DNA of 64,000 bases from Corynebacterium spheniscorum (GCF_900113445.1 NZ_FOPJ01000009.1:1-64000); one strand, 5' to 3'; positions 34,495 through 46,148 are shown, counted from the stretch's first letter. The notes: generated by a model not told the origin, from the sequence alone. Made by a program: numbers and translations.

Positions 34495-35112
34495 ATGAGC
34501 GAAAAGAACACTGCCGATCAGGTCAGTGCTGCGCAGGTAGAACTGTTGAGCAGCGATGATGTGGGTCGCATTGTTGCGCGCATCGCGCACCAAATTATTG
34601 AAAAGACAGCGTTGGATGCCAAGGATGCACCGACTGTCCTACTATTAGGCATTCCTTCGGGGGGTGTGCCGCTGGCTTCGCGTTTAGCCACCAAGATTGA
34701 AGAGTTTACGGGGGTGGCTGTTCCCCATGGCGCCTTAGATATCACGCTTTATCGAGATGATCTGCGCAAGGGCCCGCACCGAGCATTAAGGCCCACGCAT
34801 ATTCCGGACTGCGGTATCGACGGCGCCATTGTTGTGTTGGTGGATGATGTGCTCTTCTCGGGCCGCACCATCCGCGCAGCCTTGGATGCCTTGCGCGATG
34901 AAGGGCGACCAGAGCAGATCCAATTAGCGGTTTTGGTGGATCGTGGCCATCGACAATTGCCTATTCGGGCGGATTATGTGGGTAAGAATTTGCCGACTTC
35001 GCGCACCGAAATTGTGGATGTATTACTCAGCGAAATTGACGGCCGCGATGGGGTGGTGTTGACCCGAACCCCGGGCGACGATGCCGCCGAGCGCGTCCAG
35101 GATGGGGAATAA
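34495..35112 (+). CDS. pyrR: PyrR pyrimidine regulatory protein / uracil phosphoribosyltransferase
   Basis: An RNA-binding regulator of pyrimidine synthesis with a PRTase fold. The 205-residue protein has [19 protein letters not shown] [26 protein letters not shown] and the PRPP-binding [21 protein letters not shown] (about residues 117-137), then [23 protein letters not shown] 34495 follows GGAAGGAGGT; the in-frame GTG 34429, with its own upstream AAGGAGG, would add 22 residues encoded by the PyrR-loop region. First gene of pyrR-pyrB-pyrC-carA-carB-pyrF; pyrB starts one base after its stop. Confidence 0.96.
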   Translation: MSEKNTADQVSAAQVELLSSDDVGRIVARIAHQIIEKTALDAKDAPTVLLLGIPSGGVPLASRLATKIEEFTGVAVPHGALDITLYRDDLRKGPHRALRPTHIPDCGIDGAIVVLVDDVLFSGRTIRAALDALRDEGRPEQIQLAVLVDRGHRQLPIRADYVGKNLPTSRTEIVDVLLSEIDGRDGVVLTRTPGDDAAERVQDGE

Positions 35113-35113
35113 A

Positions 35114-36067
35114 ATGAAACACCTTTTGGACATCGCTGAGCTTAGCCGCGATGAAATCCTCGGGATTATGGATGAGGCGGATCGCTTCCGCGAAACCCTG
35201 CTGGGTAGGGAAGTAAAGAAACTTCCGACGCTGCGCGGTCGCACCATCTTCACGCTTTTTTATGAGAACTCCACCCGCACGCGCTCTTCTTTTGAGACCG
35301 CCGGTAAGTGGATGAGCGCGGACGTGATTAATCTTTCCGCCTCGAGCTCCTCGGTGAAGAAGGGGGAGTCTTTAAAGGACACCGGTTTAACGCTGTCCTC
35401 GATTGGGGCGGATGCGATTATTATTCGGCATCCTTCCTCTGGTGCGGCGAAACGCCTAGCTGATTGGGTATGCCCGGATGGGGTGCAGGGCCCGAGTGTG
35501 ATTAATGCTGGCGATGGGGCGCACCAACATCCCACTCAAGCGCTGCTGGATGCGGTGACGATGCGCCAACGCTTAGGTGGCATTGAGGGCCGCAAAGTGT
35601 TGATTGTGGGCGATTGCCTGCACTCACGCGTGGTGCGATCCAATGTGGATTTGCTGCGCAAGCTCGGTGCTGAAGTGGTGCTGGTGGCACCGCCCACGCT
35701 GTTGCCTCAGGGCGTAGAGAATTGGGAAGGCGTGCGGCATACCTGCGACTTCGATGCCGAAATTGCGGATGCTGATGTGGTGATGATGCTGCGGGTGCAA
35801 CAAGAACGCATGCATGGTGGGTTCTTCCCCTCGCACCGCGAATACGCCACTTTGTATGGGTTGAGCAAGGATCGCGCGGCGAAGATGAAGGACTCCGCGA
35901 TCATTATGCACCCCGGGCCGATGCTGCGCGGCATGGAAATTAATGATGCCGTTGCTGACTATGACTCCACCGCTATTTTGCAGCAGGTAAACAATGGTGT
36001 GCATGTGCGCATGGCCGTGCTTTTCACCTTGATCGCTGCTGATTCTGCACTTAAGGAAGGGCGCTAG
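35114..36067 (+). CDS. pyrB: Aspartate carbamoyltransferase catalytic subunit
   Basis: Forms N-carbamoyl-aspartate from carbamoyl phosphate and aspartate. The 317-residue protein has the carbamoyl-phosphate site [47 protein letters not shown] and [14 protein letters not shown] 35114 is chosen over upstream in-frame GTG 35081, which lies inside pyrR; GGATGGGG precedes it. No regulatory subunit gene is present, as usual in Gram-positives. Confidence 0.97.
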   Translation: MKHLLDIAELSRDEILGIMDEADRFRETLLGREVKKLPTLRGRTIFTLFYENSTRTRSSFETAGKWMSADVINLSASSSSVKKGESLKDTGLTLSSIGADAIIIRHPSSGAAKRLADWVCPDGVQGPSVINAGDGAHQHPTQALLDAVTMRQRLGGIEGRKVLIVGDCLHSRVVRSNVDLLRKLGAEVVLVAPPTLLPQGVENWEGVRHTCDFDAEIADADVVMMLRVQQERMHGGFFPSHREYATLYGLSKDRAAKMKDSAIIMHPGPMLRGMEINDAVADYDSTAILQQVNNGVHVRMAVLFTLIAADSALKEGR

Positions 36068-36070
36068 ATT

Positions 36071-37447
36071 ATGACCTCCCAGACTTCCCAGACGTCCCCT
36101 GACTTGCAGCATGATTGTGCTGAAGACTCTTATCCCGCAGTAGGGCCACTAGCGGCGGCGGAACCCGGCCGACTGCTGATCACCCATGTTCGCCCCTATG
36201 GTGAAGAAGAAACCAGCGTGCTGGTTGAAGATGGGTTTATCAAGGAAATCGGCTGCGATGCGGACGCTGAAGCTGATCGCGTGATTGATGGCGGCGGCAA
36301 TATTTTGCTGCCCGGCTTGGTGGATATGCACGTGCACCTGCGTGAACCCGGCCGCGAAGATACCGAAACCATTGCTACTGGTTCCGCTGCTGCCGCCAAG
36401 GGTGGCTTCACTGCGGTGTTCACCATGGCGAATACACAGCCGGTAACTGACCAGCCGGTGATCGCTGAAGGTGTGTGGCTAAAGTCCCAGGAGCTGGGGC
36501 TTTGCGATGTCCACCCGGTTGGGTCAATCACCAAGGGCTTAGTAGGCAAGGAACTTACTGAGTTCGGCATGATGGCGTGTAGCGAAGCCAAGGTGCGCAT
36601 GTTCTCTGATGATGGCAAGTGCGTTGCGGACCCGCTGCTGATGCGCCGCGCCATTGAATATGCCCGTGGCCTTGATGTGCTCTTAGCGCAACACTGCGAG
36701 GAACCGCGCCTTACCGAAGGTGCGGTGGCCCATGAAGGTGAAACCGCTGCGAAGCTTGGGCTTCGGGGTTGGCCGCGAGTAGCCGAGGAATCCATTGTTG
36801 CCCGCGATGCTTTGCTGTGCCGCGACTATGGCAACCGCATGCATATTTGCCACGCCTCGACCGAAGGCACGGTGGAGCTTTTGCGCTGGGCGAAGTCCCA
36901 GGACATTCCGCTATCGGCGGAAGTCACCCCACACCACTTGCTGCTCAATGATGATCGCCTGCACACCTATGACGGTGTGAACCGCGTGAACCCGCCGCTG
37001 CGGGAGGTGCGCGATAATGAAGCGCTACGCGATGCTTTGCTGGACGGCACCATTGATTGTGTTGCCACCGACCATGCACCGCATGGTTCGGAAGAAAAGT
37101 GCTGCGAATTTGAGCATGCCAAGCCCGGAATGTTGGGCTTAGAAACCTCCTTGGCGATTATTGCCGAGATCTTCGTGCACAGTGGGTTGGCAGATTGGCG
37201 CTTTGTGGCCAAGGTGATGAGTGAACGCCCCGCTCAGCTGACCAAGCTGCCCGGCCATGGCCGCCCCATTGCAGTGGGGGAGCCGGCGAACCTGACGATC
37301 GTGAACCCTGATGCCACCTGGACGGCACGTGGCGCCGAGATGCGCTCTAAGTCTGAGAACACCCCCTATGAGGGGATGAGCTTTAGCACCCAGGTAGCTG
37401 CCACCATCCTGCGAGGAAAGGTGACCTATGAAGCGGAGCTTTCATGA
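36071..37447 (+). CDS. pyrC: Dihydroorotase
   Basis: Cyclises carbamoyl-aspartate to dihydroorotate. The 458-residue class I enzyme carries the metal site [16 protein letters not shown] (about residues 90-105), further His ligands in LLAQHCEE and MHICHAST, and [10 protein letters not shown] (about 331-340). The first about 30 residues are a Ser/Thr/Gln-rich extension. It starts 3 nt after pyrB, with GGAAGGGCG upstream. carA follows after a 182-bp gap with no gene. Confidence 0.96.
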   Translation: MTSQTSQTSPDLQHDCAEDSYPAVGPLAAAEPGRLLITHVRPYGEEETSVLVEDGFIKEIGCDADAEADRVIDGGGNILLPGLVDMHVHLREPGREDTETIATGSAAAAKGGFTAVFTMANTQPVTDQPVIAEGVWLKSQELGLCDVHPVGSITKGLVGKELTEFGMMACSEAKVRMFSDDGKCVADPLLMRRAIEYARGLDVLLAQHCEEPRLTEGAVAHEGETAAKLGLRGWPRVAEESIVARDALLCRDYGNRMHICHASTEGTVELLRWAKSQDIPLSAEVTPHHLLLNDDRLHTYDGVNRVNPPLREVRDNEALRDALLDGTIDCVATDHAPHGSEEKCCEFEHAKPGMLGLETSLAIIAEIFVHSGLADWRFVAKVMSERPAQLTKLPGHGRPIAVGEPANLTIVNPDATWTARGAEMRSKSENTPYEGMSFSTQVAATILRGKVTYEAELS

Positions 37448-37629
37448 CACCCCCGCACCCGTGATGTGAATAACTTTCATGCGGGTGCATAAAATAGGTG
37501 GTTGGTGTGGTGAGAGACCGCGCCGTTTGCCCCAATAAAATTTTTGCACCTGCACACTTCGACAACATTCTTTTCTCGAACATTCTTTTCTCGCCCCTCA
37601 GCACAATGTGAAAGGCACTGACAAGCACA

Positions 37630-38850
37630 GTGACTGAAAACCACAATTCTTGCCCCATGTCGAGTTCTTCGCCGACCCGCGGCCAAGAACATAACCCCAA
37701 CCCGCACCCCGGCAATAAAGCGCTGCTGGTGCTCGCCGATGGCAGCGTTTATCACGGTCTTCCCTTTGGTGCCCGCGGCACCACCTTGGGTGAAGCAGTG
37801 TTCACCACCTGCATGACCGGTTATCAAGAAACCATGACGGACCCCTCCTATCACCGCCAGCTGGTAGTAATGGCCGCCCCGCAGATCGGCAATACCGGTT
37901 GGAACGATGAGGATAATGAATCCCGCGATAACCGGATCTGGGTAGCCGGCCTGGTGATCCGCGACCTCAGCGCCACCGTCTCGAATTGGCGCGCCAAGCG
38001 CTCCTTGCCCGAAGAGATGGAAAACCAAGGCGTGATTGGTATCCGCGGAGTAGATACCCGCGCACTGGTACGCCACCTGCGCGACCAAGGCTCGGTAGCA
38101 GCCGGCATCTTCACCGGTGCGGATGCGGAAAAGCCCTTAGAGGAATTACTCGAGCTGGTGCGCAACCAAGAACCCATGGAAGGCGCTGACCTTGCCGGGG
38201 ACGTGAGCTGCGATGAACCCTATGTGGTGGAACCGGATGTGGACCCCACCGGTTTGACCGTGGTGGCCTATGACATGGGCATTAAGACCAATACGCCTAG
38301 GAATTTCTCGCTACTTGGGGTGCGCACCGTGGTGGTGCCGGCGAATACTCCCTTCGAGGAGATTAAGCAGTACAACCCAGATGGTGTGTTCGTCTCCAAT
38401 GGCCCCGGTGACCCCGCCACCGCCGACAAAATGGTGGAAGCTGTGCGCGACGTGCTGGCCGCGAAGATTCCCTTCTTCGGAATCTGCTTTGGCAACCAGA
38501 TCCTCGGCCGCGCCTTGGGCATGGAAACCTACAAGCTGAAGTTCGGGCACCGCGGCATTAATGTGCCGGTGATTGACCACCGCGACGGCAAGATCGATAT
38601 CACCGCCCAGAACCATGGCTTTGCCCTCAAAGGTGAGCCGGGTAAGGACTTTGACACCGACTTTGGCCCCGCCGAAGTAACGCACACCTGCCTCAACGAT
38701 GGGGTAGTAGAGGGCGTGGCATTAAAAAATGGGATGGCGTTTTCGGTGCAATATCACCCCGAAGCAGCCGCCGGGCCGCACGACGCGAACCCACTTTTCA
38801 TGCGCTTTTATGAGCTCATGGCTAGCAACAAGCAGGATCAGGAAGGTTAA
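37630..38850 (+). CDS. carA: Carbamoyl-phosphate synthase small (glutaminase) subunit
   Basis: Hydrolyses glutamine and passes ammonia to CarB. The N-terminal domain ([35 protein letters not shown]) is followed by a class I amidotransferase domain with nucleophile Cys in [16 protein letters not shown] (about residue 285) and the His/Glu pair in [14 protein letters not shown]. The start is uncertain: GTG 37630 has AAAGG about 14 nt upstream, while ATG 37657 would remove nine residues; the conserved part begins near residue 33. CarB starts 11 nt after the stop. Confidence 0.96.
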   Translation: MTENHNSCPMSSSSPTRGQEHNPNPHPGNKALLVLADGSVYHGLPFGARGTTLGEAVFTTCMTGYQETMTDPSYHRQLVVMAAPQIGNTGWNDEDNESRDNRIWVAGLVIRDLSATVSNWRAKRSLPEEMENQGVIGIRGVDTRALVRHLRDQGSVAAGIFTGADAEKPLEELLELVRNQEPMEGADLAGDVSCDEPYVVEPDVDPTGLTVVAYDMGIKTNTPRNFSLLGVRTVVVPANTPFEEIKQYNPDGVFVSNGPGDPATADKMVEAVRDVLAAKIPFFGICFGNQILGRALGMETYKLKFGHRGINVPVIDHRDGKIDITAQNHGFALKGEPGKDFDTDFGPAEVTHTCLNDGVVEGVALKNGMAFSVQYHPEAAAGPHDANPLFMRFYELMASNKQDQEG

Positions 38851-38861
38851 GAAGAAGACTT

Positions 38862-41800
38862 ATGCCTAAGCGCACCGATATCAACCACGTCCTGGTCATT
38901 GGCTCTGGCCCCATTGTGATTGGCCAAGCCTGCGAATTCGACTACTCCGGCACCCAGGCCTGCCGCGTCCTGAAAGAAGAAGGACTGCGCGTCACCCTGA
39001 TCAACTCCAACCCGGCCACCATCATGACCGACCCGGAGTTCGCTGACCACACCTATGTCGAACCCATCCAACCCGAATACATCGAGAAGATCTTTGAAAA
39101 GGAGATCGCCGAAGGCCACCCCATTGATGCGGTGCTGGCAACCCTCGGTGGCCAAACCGCGCTGAATGCTGCAATCCAGCTCGACCGCCGCGGCTCCTTG
39201 AAGAAGTATGGGGTGGAACTAATCGGCGCCGATATTGACGCCATTGAACGTGGCGAGGATCGCCAAAAGTTCAAGGATATTGTCGCCACCATTGGTGGCG
39301 AATCCGCTCGATCACGGGTCTGCCACAACATGGACGAAGTCCACGAAACCGTCGCTGAACTGGGCCTACCCGTGGTGGTTCGCCCCTCCTTCACGATGGG
39401 TGGGCTAGGTTCTGGTCTGGCCTTTAATAATGACGACCTTGAGCGCATTGCCGGTGGCGGCTTAGCGGCCTCCCCGGAAGCCAATGTGCTGATCGAAGAA
39501 TCCATCCTGGGATGGAAAGAATATGAGCTCGAGCTCATGCGCGATGGCGATGACAATGTGGTTGTCGTCTGCTCCATTGAAAATGTGGATGCCTTGGGCG
39601 TGCACACCGGTGACTCGGTGACCGTGGCCCCGGCGATGACGCTCACGGACCGCGAGTTCCAGAAAATGCGCGATCAAGGTATCGCCATTATTCGCGAAGT
39701 GGGTGTGGATACCGGCGGATGCAATATCCAATTCGCCATCAACCCTAAAGATGGTCGCATTATCACCATCGAAATGAACCCGCGTGTATCACGCTCTTCC
39801 GCGCTGGCCTCCAAGGCCACTGGCTTCCCGATTGCGAAGATCGCCGCGAAGCTGGCTATTGGCTACACCCTGGATGAGATCACCAACGACATCACCGGGG
39901 AAACTCCCGCGGCCTTCGAACCCACCCTGGACTATGTGGTAGTCAAGGCCCCGCGCTTTGCTTTTGAGAAGTTTCCGGGCGCTGATGACACGCTGACCAC
40001 CACCATGAAGTCCGTGGGCGAAGCCATGGCACTGGGCCGCAACTATGTGGCTGCTCTTGGTAAGGTCATGCGCTCTTTGGAACAGAAGCAGGCTGGCTTT
40101 TGGACCCAAAGCGATGAATCCTTCGCCGGCGAGCGCGCCACCGATGTGAAGGCCGTACTCGAAGACCTCAAGCGCCCCACCCAGGGCCGCATGTATGACG
40201 CCGAATTGGCACTGCGCCTAGGCGCCAGCATCGAGGAAGTATATGAAGCTTCCGGCATTGACCCCTGGTTTCTCGCGGAGCTAAAGACCCTGGTGGACTT
40301 CCGCGAAGCCCTGGTTAATGCACCGGTGCTGGATGCGGAAATGATGCGGCACGCTAAGTACCTTGGCTTCTCTGATGCTCAGATTGCTGCTTTGCGACCG
40401 GAGTTCGCCGGCGAAGATGGTGTGCGCCGTCTGCGCTGGTCCCTGGGAATCCACCCGGTATTTAAGACCGTGGATACCTGTGCTGCGGAGTTCGAAGCCA
40501 AGACCCCTTATCACTACTCGGCCTATGAGCTAGACCCCGCTGCCACCAGCGAAGTAGCGCCCCAAACCGAGCGCGAGAAGGTCATCATCCTAGGCTCCGG
40601 GCCGAACCGCATTGGCCAGGGTATTGAATTCGACTACTCTTGCGTGCACGCAGCCCTGGAGCTTTCCCGAGTTGGCTATGAGACCGTGATGGTCAACTGC
40701 AACCCGGAGACTGTCTCCACTGACTATGACACCGCGGATCGTCTCTACTTCGAGCCCTTGACCTTCGAAGATGTGATGGAGGTGTACCTGGCGGAATGCC
40801 AGTCCGGCACCGTTGCTGGTGTGATTGTGCAGCTCGGTGGCCAGACCCCGCTGGGCTTGGCTCAAAAACTTGCTGATGCTGGTGTGCCCGTGGTGGGTAC
40901 CACCCCGGAGGCCATCAACCTGGCTGAAGACCGCGGCGAATTCGGTGAGGTGTTGAAGGAAGCTCAGCTCCCGGCACCTGCTTTTGGTACCGCTACCAGC
41001 TTCGATCAGGCCCGTGAGGTGGCCGCCAGCATTGGTTACCCCGTGCTGGTTCGCCCCAGCTATGTGCTGGGTGGCCGCGGCATGGAGATCGTCTATGACG
41101 AGAGCTCCCTGAAGGACTATATTGAGCGCGCCACCGAGCTGAATACTGATCACCCGGTGCTGGTGGACCGCTTCCTAGATTCCGCCATTGAGATTGACGT
41201 GGATGCGCTCTGCGATGGTGAAGAGGTATATCTTGCCGGCGTGATGGAGCACATTGAGGAAGCCGGTATTCACTCCGGTGACTCTGCGTGCGCACTGCCG
41301 CCGATGACCTTGGGTAAGGAAGATATCGACAAGGTTCGCCGCTCGACTGAAGCTCTGGCCAATGGCATTGGTGTTAAGGGCCTAATGAACGTGCAGTTCG
41401 CCTTGAAGGACGACATCCTCTACGTCATTGAGGCGAACCCGCGTGCCTCCCGCACGGTGCCCTTTGTCTCCAAGGCCACCGGAGTGCACCTGGCGAAGGC
41501 CGCAGCCCGCATTATGATGGGCTCCTCCTTGAAGGAACTCAAGGAAGAGGGCTTAATCCCCACCAGCTACGACGGTGGCTCGCTGCCCATGGATGCACCG
41601 ATTGCGGTGAAGGAAGCTGTGCTGCCCTTCAACCGATTCCGCCGCCCGGATGGCACCATGCTGGACACCTTGCTTTCCCCGGAGATGAAGTCCACCGGTG
41701 AAGTGATGGGCCTGGCCGCTAACTTCGGTGCCGCCTACGCCAAGGCGGAAGCCGGAGCCTTTGGTGAACTTCCCACCGAAGGCCGCGTCTTCGTCTCGGT

Positions 41801-42203
41801 GGCGAACCGCGATAAGCGCACCTTGATCCTGCCTATCCAGCGCCTCGCCAGCTTGGGCTTTACCATCCTGGCAACCGCTGGTACCGCCGGTATGCTGCGC
41901 CGCAATGGCATTGAGTGCGAAGTAGCGCGCAAGGCCAGCGAGGTGCGTGATGCTGGTGAAGGACGCTCCATTGTTGACCAAATTGCTGCTGGTGAAGTGG
42001 ATCTGATCCTCAACACCCCGGCTGGTTCGGCAGGGGCTCGCCATGATGGCTATGACATCCGCGCAGCTGCTGTGAATGTGGGTGTGCCACTGATGACCAC
42101 CGTGCAGGGTGTGACCGCCGCGGTGCAGGGCATCGAAGCGAAGCTGAAGGGCGACTTGAGTGTCTGCCCGCTGCAGGAACTTGATCACGGTGGGTGCCGC
42201 TAA
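38862..42203 (+). CDS. carB: Carbamoyl-phosphate synthase large subunit
   Basis: Synthesises carbamoyl phosphate for arginine and pyrimidines. The 1113-residue protein is full length with duplicated ATP-grasp halves: [20 protein letters not shown] and, in the second half, [35 protein letters not shown] and [15 protein letters not shown] are the paired ATP-binding loops. The C-terminal MGS-like domain (about residues 965-1113, [19 protein letters not shown]) is the allosteric region. Its stop overlaps the pyrF start (TAATG). Confidence 0.98.
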   Translation: MPKRTDINHVLVIGSGPIVIGQACEFDYSGTQACRVLKEEGLRVTLINSNPATIMTDPEFADHTYVEPIQPEYIEKIFEKEIAEGHPIDAVLATLGGQTALNAAIQLDRRGSLKKYGVELIGADIDAIERGEDRQKFKDIVATIGGESARSRVCHNMDEVHETVAELGLPVVVRPSFTMGGLGSGLAFNNDDLERIAGGGLAASPEANVLIEESILGWKEYELELMRDGDDNVVVVCSIENVDALGVHTGDSVTVAPAMTLTDREFQKMRDQGIAIIREVGVDTGGCNIQFAINPKDGRIITIEMNPRVSRSSALASKATGFPIAKIAAKLAIGYTLDEITNDITGETPAAFEPTLDYVVVKAPRFAFEKFPGADDTLTTTMKSVGEAMALGRNYVAALGKVMRSLEQKQAGFWTQSDESFAGERATDVKAVLEDLKRPTQGRMYDAELALRLGASIEEVYEASGIDPWFLAELKTLVDFREALVNAPVLDAEMMRHAKYLGFSDAQIAALRPEFAGEDGVRRLRWSLGIHPVFKTVDTCAAEFEAKTPYHYSAYELDPAATSEVAPQTEREKVIILGSGPNRIGQGIEFDYSCVHAALELSRVGYETVMVNCNPETVSTDYDTADRLYFEPLTFEDVMEVYLAECQSGTVAGVIVQLGGQTPLGLAQKLADAGVPVVGTTPEAINLAEDRGEFGEVLKEAQLPAPAFGTATSFDQAREVAASIGYPVLVRPSYVLGGRGMEIVYDESSLKDYIERATELNTDHPVLVDRFLDSAIEIDVDALCDGEEVYLAGVMEHIEEAGIHSGDSACALPPMTLGKEDIDKVRRSTEALANGIGVKGLMNVQFALKDDILYVIEANPRASRTVPFVSKATGVHLAKAAARIMMGSSLKELKEEGLIPTSYDGGSLPMDAPIAVKEAVLPFNRFRRPDGTMLDTLLSPEMKSTGEVMGLAANFGAAYAKAEAGAFGELPTEGRVFVSVANRDKRTLILPIQRLASLGFTILATAGTAGMLRRNGIECEVARKASEVRDAGEGRSIVDQIAAGEVDLILNTPAGSAGARHDGYDIRAAAVNVGVPLMTTVQGVTAAVQGIEAKLKGDLSVCPLQELDHGGCR

Positions 42204-43048
42204 TGAGCGCCCCAAGCTCAACACCGCATCTCACCTTCGGTGCTCAGCTATCCCAACTAGCTGAGCACCGCGGTGGGCGCCTCTGCGTAGGCATTGACCC
42301 ACACCCGCAGCTGCTGCGTGATTGGGGCGTTAAGGATGATGTTGATGGCCTCAAGGAATTCTCGGAGCGTTGCGCAACTGCCTTCGCCGATGCGGTGGCT
42401 TTGGTGAAACCACAGGTGGCTTTTTATGAGCGCTTTGGTTCCGCTGGTTTTGCGGTGCTAGAAAGCACCATTGCGCAGCTTAAAGAAGGCGGGGCGCTGG
42501 TGGTGGCTGATGCTAAACGCGGTGATATTGGCTCGACCATGGCAGGTTATGCCAGCGCCTGGTTGGCTGATGAATCCCCGCTGTGCTGCGATGCACTAAC
42601 TGTCTCCCCTTATTTGGGTGTGGGTGCTTTAGATCCTGTGCTCAAGCTTGCTGAGGAGAAGAATAGGGGAGTGTTCATCCTGGCGGCCACCAGCAACCCG
42701 GAAGCCATTGAGCTACAAAGCCAAGGCGATAAGGGCAGCATCGCCCAGCAGGTAGTAGATGAGGTAGCACGCCATAACGCCCAGCATGCACCTAGTGCTG
42801 GCAACTTGGGCGTGGTGGTTGGTGCGACCCTAAAGAATCCTCCTAAGCTCGCGAAACTCAATGGCCCGGTATTAATGCCGGGAGTGGGTGCCCAAGGCGC
42901 AGGTGCGGAAGATATTGCCCGGATTGGGCGTGGGGTGGAGAACTATTGCTTCCCCAATGTCTCGCGCGCAATTTTGGCGGCCGGCCCGGATCCGCGAAAG
43001 CTTTATGATGCGGCCCGAAACTTCGCGCAGGATTACCCCATAAGCTAA
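42203..43048 (+). CDS. pyrF: Orotidine 5'-phosphate decarboxylase, class 2
   Basis: Makes UMP from OMP. The 281-residue protein is of the longer actinobacterial/mycobacterial class: LCVGIDPHPQLLRDWG, KPQVAFYERFG, the catalytic DAKRGDIGSTM (about residues 98-108), and VLMPGVGAQGAGAEDIAR near the end. ATG 42203 overlaps the carB stop, indicating translational coupling; the upstream in-frame GTG 42194 is less likely. It is the last gene of the pyr operon; pyrD and pyrE are not in the window. Confidence 0.96.
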   Translation: MSAPSSTPHLTFGAQLSQLAEHRGGRLCVGIDPHPQLLRDWGVKDDVDGLKEFSERCATAFADAVALVKPQVAFYERFGSAGFAVLESTIAQLKEGGALVVADAKRGDIGSTMAGYASAWLADESPLCCDALTVSPYLGVGALDPVLKLAEEKNRGVFILAATSNPEAIELQSQGDKGSIAQQVVDEVARHNAQHAPSAGNLGVVVGATLKNPPKLAKLNGPVLMPGVGAQGAGAEDIARIGRGVENYCFPNVSRAILAAGPDPRKLYDAARNFAQDYPIS

Positions 43049-43070
43049 GCCGAAGCCATCATGATTTAAG

Positions 43071-43101
43071 CGCCCTAGGAGAACTAGGGCGTTTATTTTT
43101 A
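43071..43101 (+). terminator. Terminator of the pyr operon
   Basis: CGCCCTAG (43071-43078) pairs with CTAGGGCG (43084-43091) around a GAGAA loop, followed by TTTATTTTT. Confidence 0.88.
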
Positions 43102-43300
43102 TGTGCTGATCCCAGTTTTCTCAGGTACCTCAAGGATGAACCTACGCCTCAAAGCTCAACTGAATCCTCCTGAAGGCCGGAATATAATCGCAGGTCAGCC
43201 GTTTTCGGGTGGGTTGATGTGCGACCTGCGGTTTTGTTAAGCTATCCTGCGTAAACGCCTAGTTTCGTGTCGCGCTGGCGGGCATTGTCCGTGGTGGTGC

Positions 43301-43306
43301 TAGACT
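43301..43306 (+). promoter_or_regulatory. Candidate extended -10 of mihF
   Basis: TGCTAGACT contains an extended -10 (TGn + TAGACT), 114 bp before the mihF start. The long non-coding stretch 43102-43419 otherwise shows no gene; its length suggests a strong or regulated promoter for this abundant nucleoid protein. Confidence 0.5.
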
Positions 43307-43419
43307 AGGCAAAAATCAGCGGCTGACACGCATGCAATTTAGTGTGTCTGCTGCTCGATACATAGGTACCCTCCTGGTACCGCAAGACAAATTCCCTTTA
43401 TATGAATCGGAGGAACCCC

Positions 43420-43743
43420 GTGGCCCTTCCCAAGTTGACGGACGAGCAGCGCAAAGAAGCACTCGCCAAAGCCGCTGAGGCCCGCAAGGCCCGTGCAGAG
43501 CTGAAGGAAAAGCTCAAGCGCGGTGGCACCAACCTGAAGGAAGTCCTGGATAAGGCCCAGAGCGATGAGATCATTGGCAAGACCAAGGTCTCTTCCCTCC
43601 TGGAGGCTCTGCCGAAGGTTGGCAAAGTCAAGGCGAAGGAAATCATGGAGGAACTCGAGATCGCCCAGACCCGTCGTCTGCGTGGCCTCGGTGAGCGTCA
43701 GCGCCGTGCCCTCCTCGAGCGCTTCGGCTTTAGCGAGGACTAA
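43420..43743 (+). CDS. mihF: Integration host factor, actinobacterial type (mIHF)
   Basis: A small basic nucleoid-associated protein that bends and compacts DNA; unrelated to E. coli IHF. The 107 residues align with the mycobacterial protein from memory: [54 protein letters not shown] (helix-hairpin-type DNA contact) and [22 protein letters not shown] 43420 is favoured over ATG 43402 since GGAGGA lies 5 nt before it and the protein family begins ALPxLT. It stands directly before gmk, probably cotranscribed. Confidence 0.96.
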   Translation: MALPKLTDEQRKEALAKAAEARKARAELKEKLKRGGTNLKEVLDKAQSDEIIGKTKVSSLLEALPKVGKVKAKEIMEELEIAQTRRLRGLGERQRRALLERFGFSED

Positions 43744-43748
43744 TCACC

Positions 43749-44312
43749 ATGGCCAGCAACAAGGGCACTCTCGTGGTGCTGGCCGGCCCGTCTGCAGTGG
43801 GCAAGTCCACCGTGGTCAACCGGCTCCGCGATGAAATTGAAGACCTGTACTTCAGCGTCTCCATGACCACGCGGCAGCCACGCCCCGGCGAGGTTGAAGG
43901 GGTGGACTACTTCTATGTCACCGATGACCAATTCCAACAGCACATCGACAATGGTGACATGCTGGAATGGGCAGAAATTCATGGTGGCCTGCAGCGCTCC
44001 GGAACTCCGGCTAAACCAGTGCGTGATGCACTATCAGCTGGGCGCCCGGTGCTCGTCGAGGTCGACCTTGAAGGTGCACGCAATGTCGCGCAGATGATGC
44101 CCGAAGCAACCAGTGTCTTTTTAGCCCCGCCCTCCTGGGAGGAGCTCGTCGATCGTCTCACCGGCCGCGGTACTGAAGATGAAGAAGTTATCGCACGCCG
44201 CCTGAACACCGCTAAAGAAGAACTCGCCGCCAAGGATGAGTTTGACCATGTGGTAGTCAATGATGATGTCGACCGAGCAGTAGCCGCTATTAAGGCCATC
44301 TTGGTGGGGTAG
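43749..44312 (+). CDS. gmk: Guanylate kinase
   Basis: Phosphorylates GMP to GDP. The 187-residue protein has Walker [18 protein letters not shown] (about residues 10-26), the GMP-binding [20 protein letters not shown] (about 36-55), and [18 protein letters not shown]. The final acidic/helical lid region is complete. It starts 5 nt after mihF and is followed by rpoZ, the common gmk-rpoZ pair. Confidence 0.97.
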   Translation: MASNKGTLVVLAGPSAVGKSTVVNRLRDEIEDLYFSVSMTTRQPRPGEVEGVDYFYVTDDQFQQHIDNGDMLEWAEIHGGLQRSGTPAKPVRDALSAGRPVLVEVDLEGARNVAQMMPEATSVFLAPPSWEELVDRLTGRGTEDEEVIARRLNTAKEELAAKDEFDHVVVNDDVDRAVAAIKAILVG

Positions 44313-44370
44313 TATCCTTAACCGTCCTACCTAGTTTTTCCACACGAACTTTCCTCAAGTAAAGGTGCAA

Positions 44371-44658
44371 GTGACCAACGTGAGCAACGAGACCAAGACC
44401 GAAGCTGTCTTCGATCCGCCCATCGGGATTACCTCCCCGCCGATCGATGAACTCCTGGACAAGGTCTCCTCGAAATACGCCTTGGTGATTTTCGCTGCCA
44501 AGCGTGCCCGCCAAATCAACAGCTTCTATCAGCAGGCTGATGAAGGGGTCTTCGAGTTCGTCGGCCCGCTGGTCACCCCAGAGCCCGGCGAAAAGCCCCT
44601 GTCCATCGCCCTGCGCGAGATCGATCAGGGTCTGCTGGAGCACGAAGAAGGCCGCTAA
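44371..44658 (+). CDS. rpoZ: RNA polymerase omega subunit
   Basis: Helps assemble and stabilise RNA polymerase. It is about 95 residues, with [20 protein letters not shown] and [14 protein letters not shown], the conserved omega helices, and an [19 protein letters not shown] end. Three in-frame GTG codons (44365, 44371, 44380) could start it; 44371 fits AAAGG at 44360-44364 best. A strong terminator follows after 51 bp. Confidence 0.94.
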   Translation: MTNVSNETKTEAVFDPPIGITSPPIDELLDKVSSKYALVIFAAKRARQINSFYQQADEGVFEFVGPLVTPEPGEKPLSIALREIDQGLLEHEEGR

Positions 44659-44709
44659 AGCTCCTTATGAGCAGCGCGCCTGCACAGATTTAAGCTTCAC
44701 CCCCAAGAG

Positions 44710-44756
44710 AACACCCCGACTTACCTTCAACCAAGGTGAGTGCGGGGTGTTTTTCT
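44710..44756 (+). terminator. Terminator after rpoZ
   Basis: AACACCCCG (44710-44718) and CGGGGTGTT (44743-44751) extend inward through ACTTACCTT/AAGGTGAGT (one G-T pair) to give an 18-bp stem with a CAACC loop, followed by T and C bases. Confidence 0.92.
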
Positions 44757-44879
44757 CGCGCACTCGCACCCCATAGCGACTACGCTTGGCATGCAGCAAC
44801 CCCGCGCCTAGGGCCACACCTATCTACCCAGCGCAGCCGAATGATCTCGAGAAGCGAAATAACAAGGACAAAGAGCTAA

Positions 44880-46148
44880 GTGAGCCAGCAGAATCGAAAT
44901 GAATCAAAGCACCTAGTCGTAGGTGTGGCCGGCGGAATTGCGGCATATAAGGCCTGCCACCTGGTACGTGAGCTGAAGGAAGCGGGAGCGGATGTGCGGG
45001 TGGTGCCCACGCCCGACGCGCTGAGATTTGTGGGGGCGGCGACTTTTGAGGCGCTGAGCGGGCATGCGGTGAGCACCACCGTGTTTGATGCGGTGGATGA
45101 GGTGCAGCATGTGCGCATTGGGCAGGAGGCGCAGGGCATTGTGATCGCACCGGCGACCGCGGATGTGATTGCGCGGCTGGCGGCGGGGCGTGCGAATGAT
45201 CTGCTGACCGCGACGTGTTTGGTGGCGACCTGTCCGGTGCTGGTGGTGCCGGCGATGCATACCGAAATGTGGTTGAATCCGGCGACCCAAGACAACGTGG
45301 CGACTCTGCGGCGCCGCGGGATTGTGGTGATGGAGCCGGCGCATGGTCGTTTGACCGGGAAGGATACAGGGCCCGGCAGGTTGCCGGAGCCGCAGCAGAT
45401 TGCGGCGGTGTTTAAAGCGCTCTTAGACGGCGGGGATTTTGAGCGGAATTTGGTGGGGCAGCGGGTGCTGATTAGTGCTGGGGGAACCCGGGAGAATCTG
45501 GATCCGGTGCGCTTTATTGGCAATGCCTCGAGTGGGCGCCAAGGTTTTGCGCTTGCGGAGATTGCGGCGCATAAGGGTGCGCAGGTGACCGTGGTGGCCG
45601 CGGCAACTGATGATTTGCCGACCCCCTGTGGGGCGGAGATGGTGCGGGTGCGTAGTGCCCGGGAGATGAAGGATGCCATTGATGAGCGTGCGGGGGAGGC
45701 GGACATCATTATTATGGCTGCCGCGGTGGCGGATTATCGACCGGCGACGGTGGCGGAATCGAAGATGAAGAAGGGCCGTGATGATGCGGGCCTGGATCAT
45801 CTGGAGTTGGTGGAAAACCCCGATATTCTCGCAGGGTTGGTGAAGCGGCGTGCCGATGGGGAGCTCAAAGATGGGGTGAGCATTGTTGGTTTCGCGGCAG
45901 AAACTGGGGATGCGCAGACCAGTGCAGTAGAGCATGGGCGGGCGAAGTTGCGGCGCAAGGGCTGTGACCTCTTGATGTGTAATGAGGTGGGGGAAGGCAA
46001 GGTGTTTGGCCAGGCCACGAACCAGGGCTGGTTGTTGGGTGCCGATGGCAGTGAGCGCACCATTGAGTTGGGGAGTAAGCACTATGTGGCGGCGCAGATG
46101 CTGGCGGCGATTGCGGAGCTGCGGGAAAGCGGTGGTGGGCGGACCTAG
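44880..46148 (+). CDS. coaBC: Bifunctional phosphopantothenoylcysteine decarboxylase / synthase
   Basis: Two consecutive steps of coenzyme A synthesis. The N-terminal flavoprotein CoaC half begins GVAGGIAAYKACHLVREL and carries VQHVRIGQEA with the catalytic His. The conserved PxMNxxMW segment reads PAMHTEMW, and the flap (RLTGKDTGPGRLPEP) lacks the cysteine found in E. coli; both look like actinobacterial variants. The CoaB half starts near residue 195 (VLISAGGTRENLDPVRFIGN) and has IIMAAAVADYRP and a Lys-rich KMKKG segment. 422 residues, GTG 44880, AAGGA at 11 nt. metK follows. Confidence 0.96.
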   Translation: MSQQNRNESKHLVVGVAGGIAAYKACHLVRELKEAGADVRVVPTPDALRFVGAATFEALSGHAVSTTVFDAVDEVQHVRIGQEAQGIVIAPATADVIARLAAGRANDLLTATCLVATCPVLVVPAMHTEMWLNPATQDNVATLRRRGIVVMEPAHGRLTGKDTGPGRLPEPQQIAAVFKALLDGGDFERNLVGQRVLISAGGTRENLDPVRFIGNASSGRQGFALAEIAAHKGAQVTVVAAATDDLPTPCGAEMVRVRSAREMKDAIDERAGEADIIIMAAAVADYRPATVAESKMKKGRDDAGLDHLELVENPDILAGLVKRRADGELKDGVSIVGFAAETGDAQTSAVEHGRAKLRRKGCDLLMCNEVGEGKVFGQATNQGWLLGADGSERTIELGSKHYVAAQMLAAIAELRESGGGRT

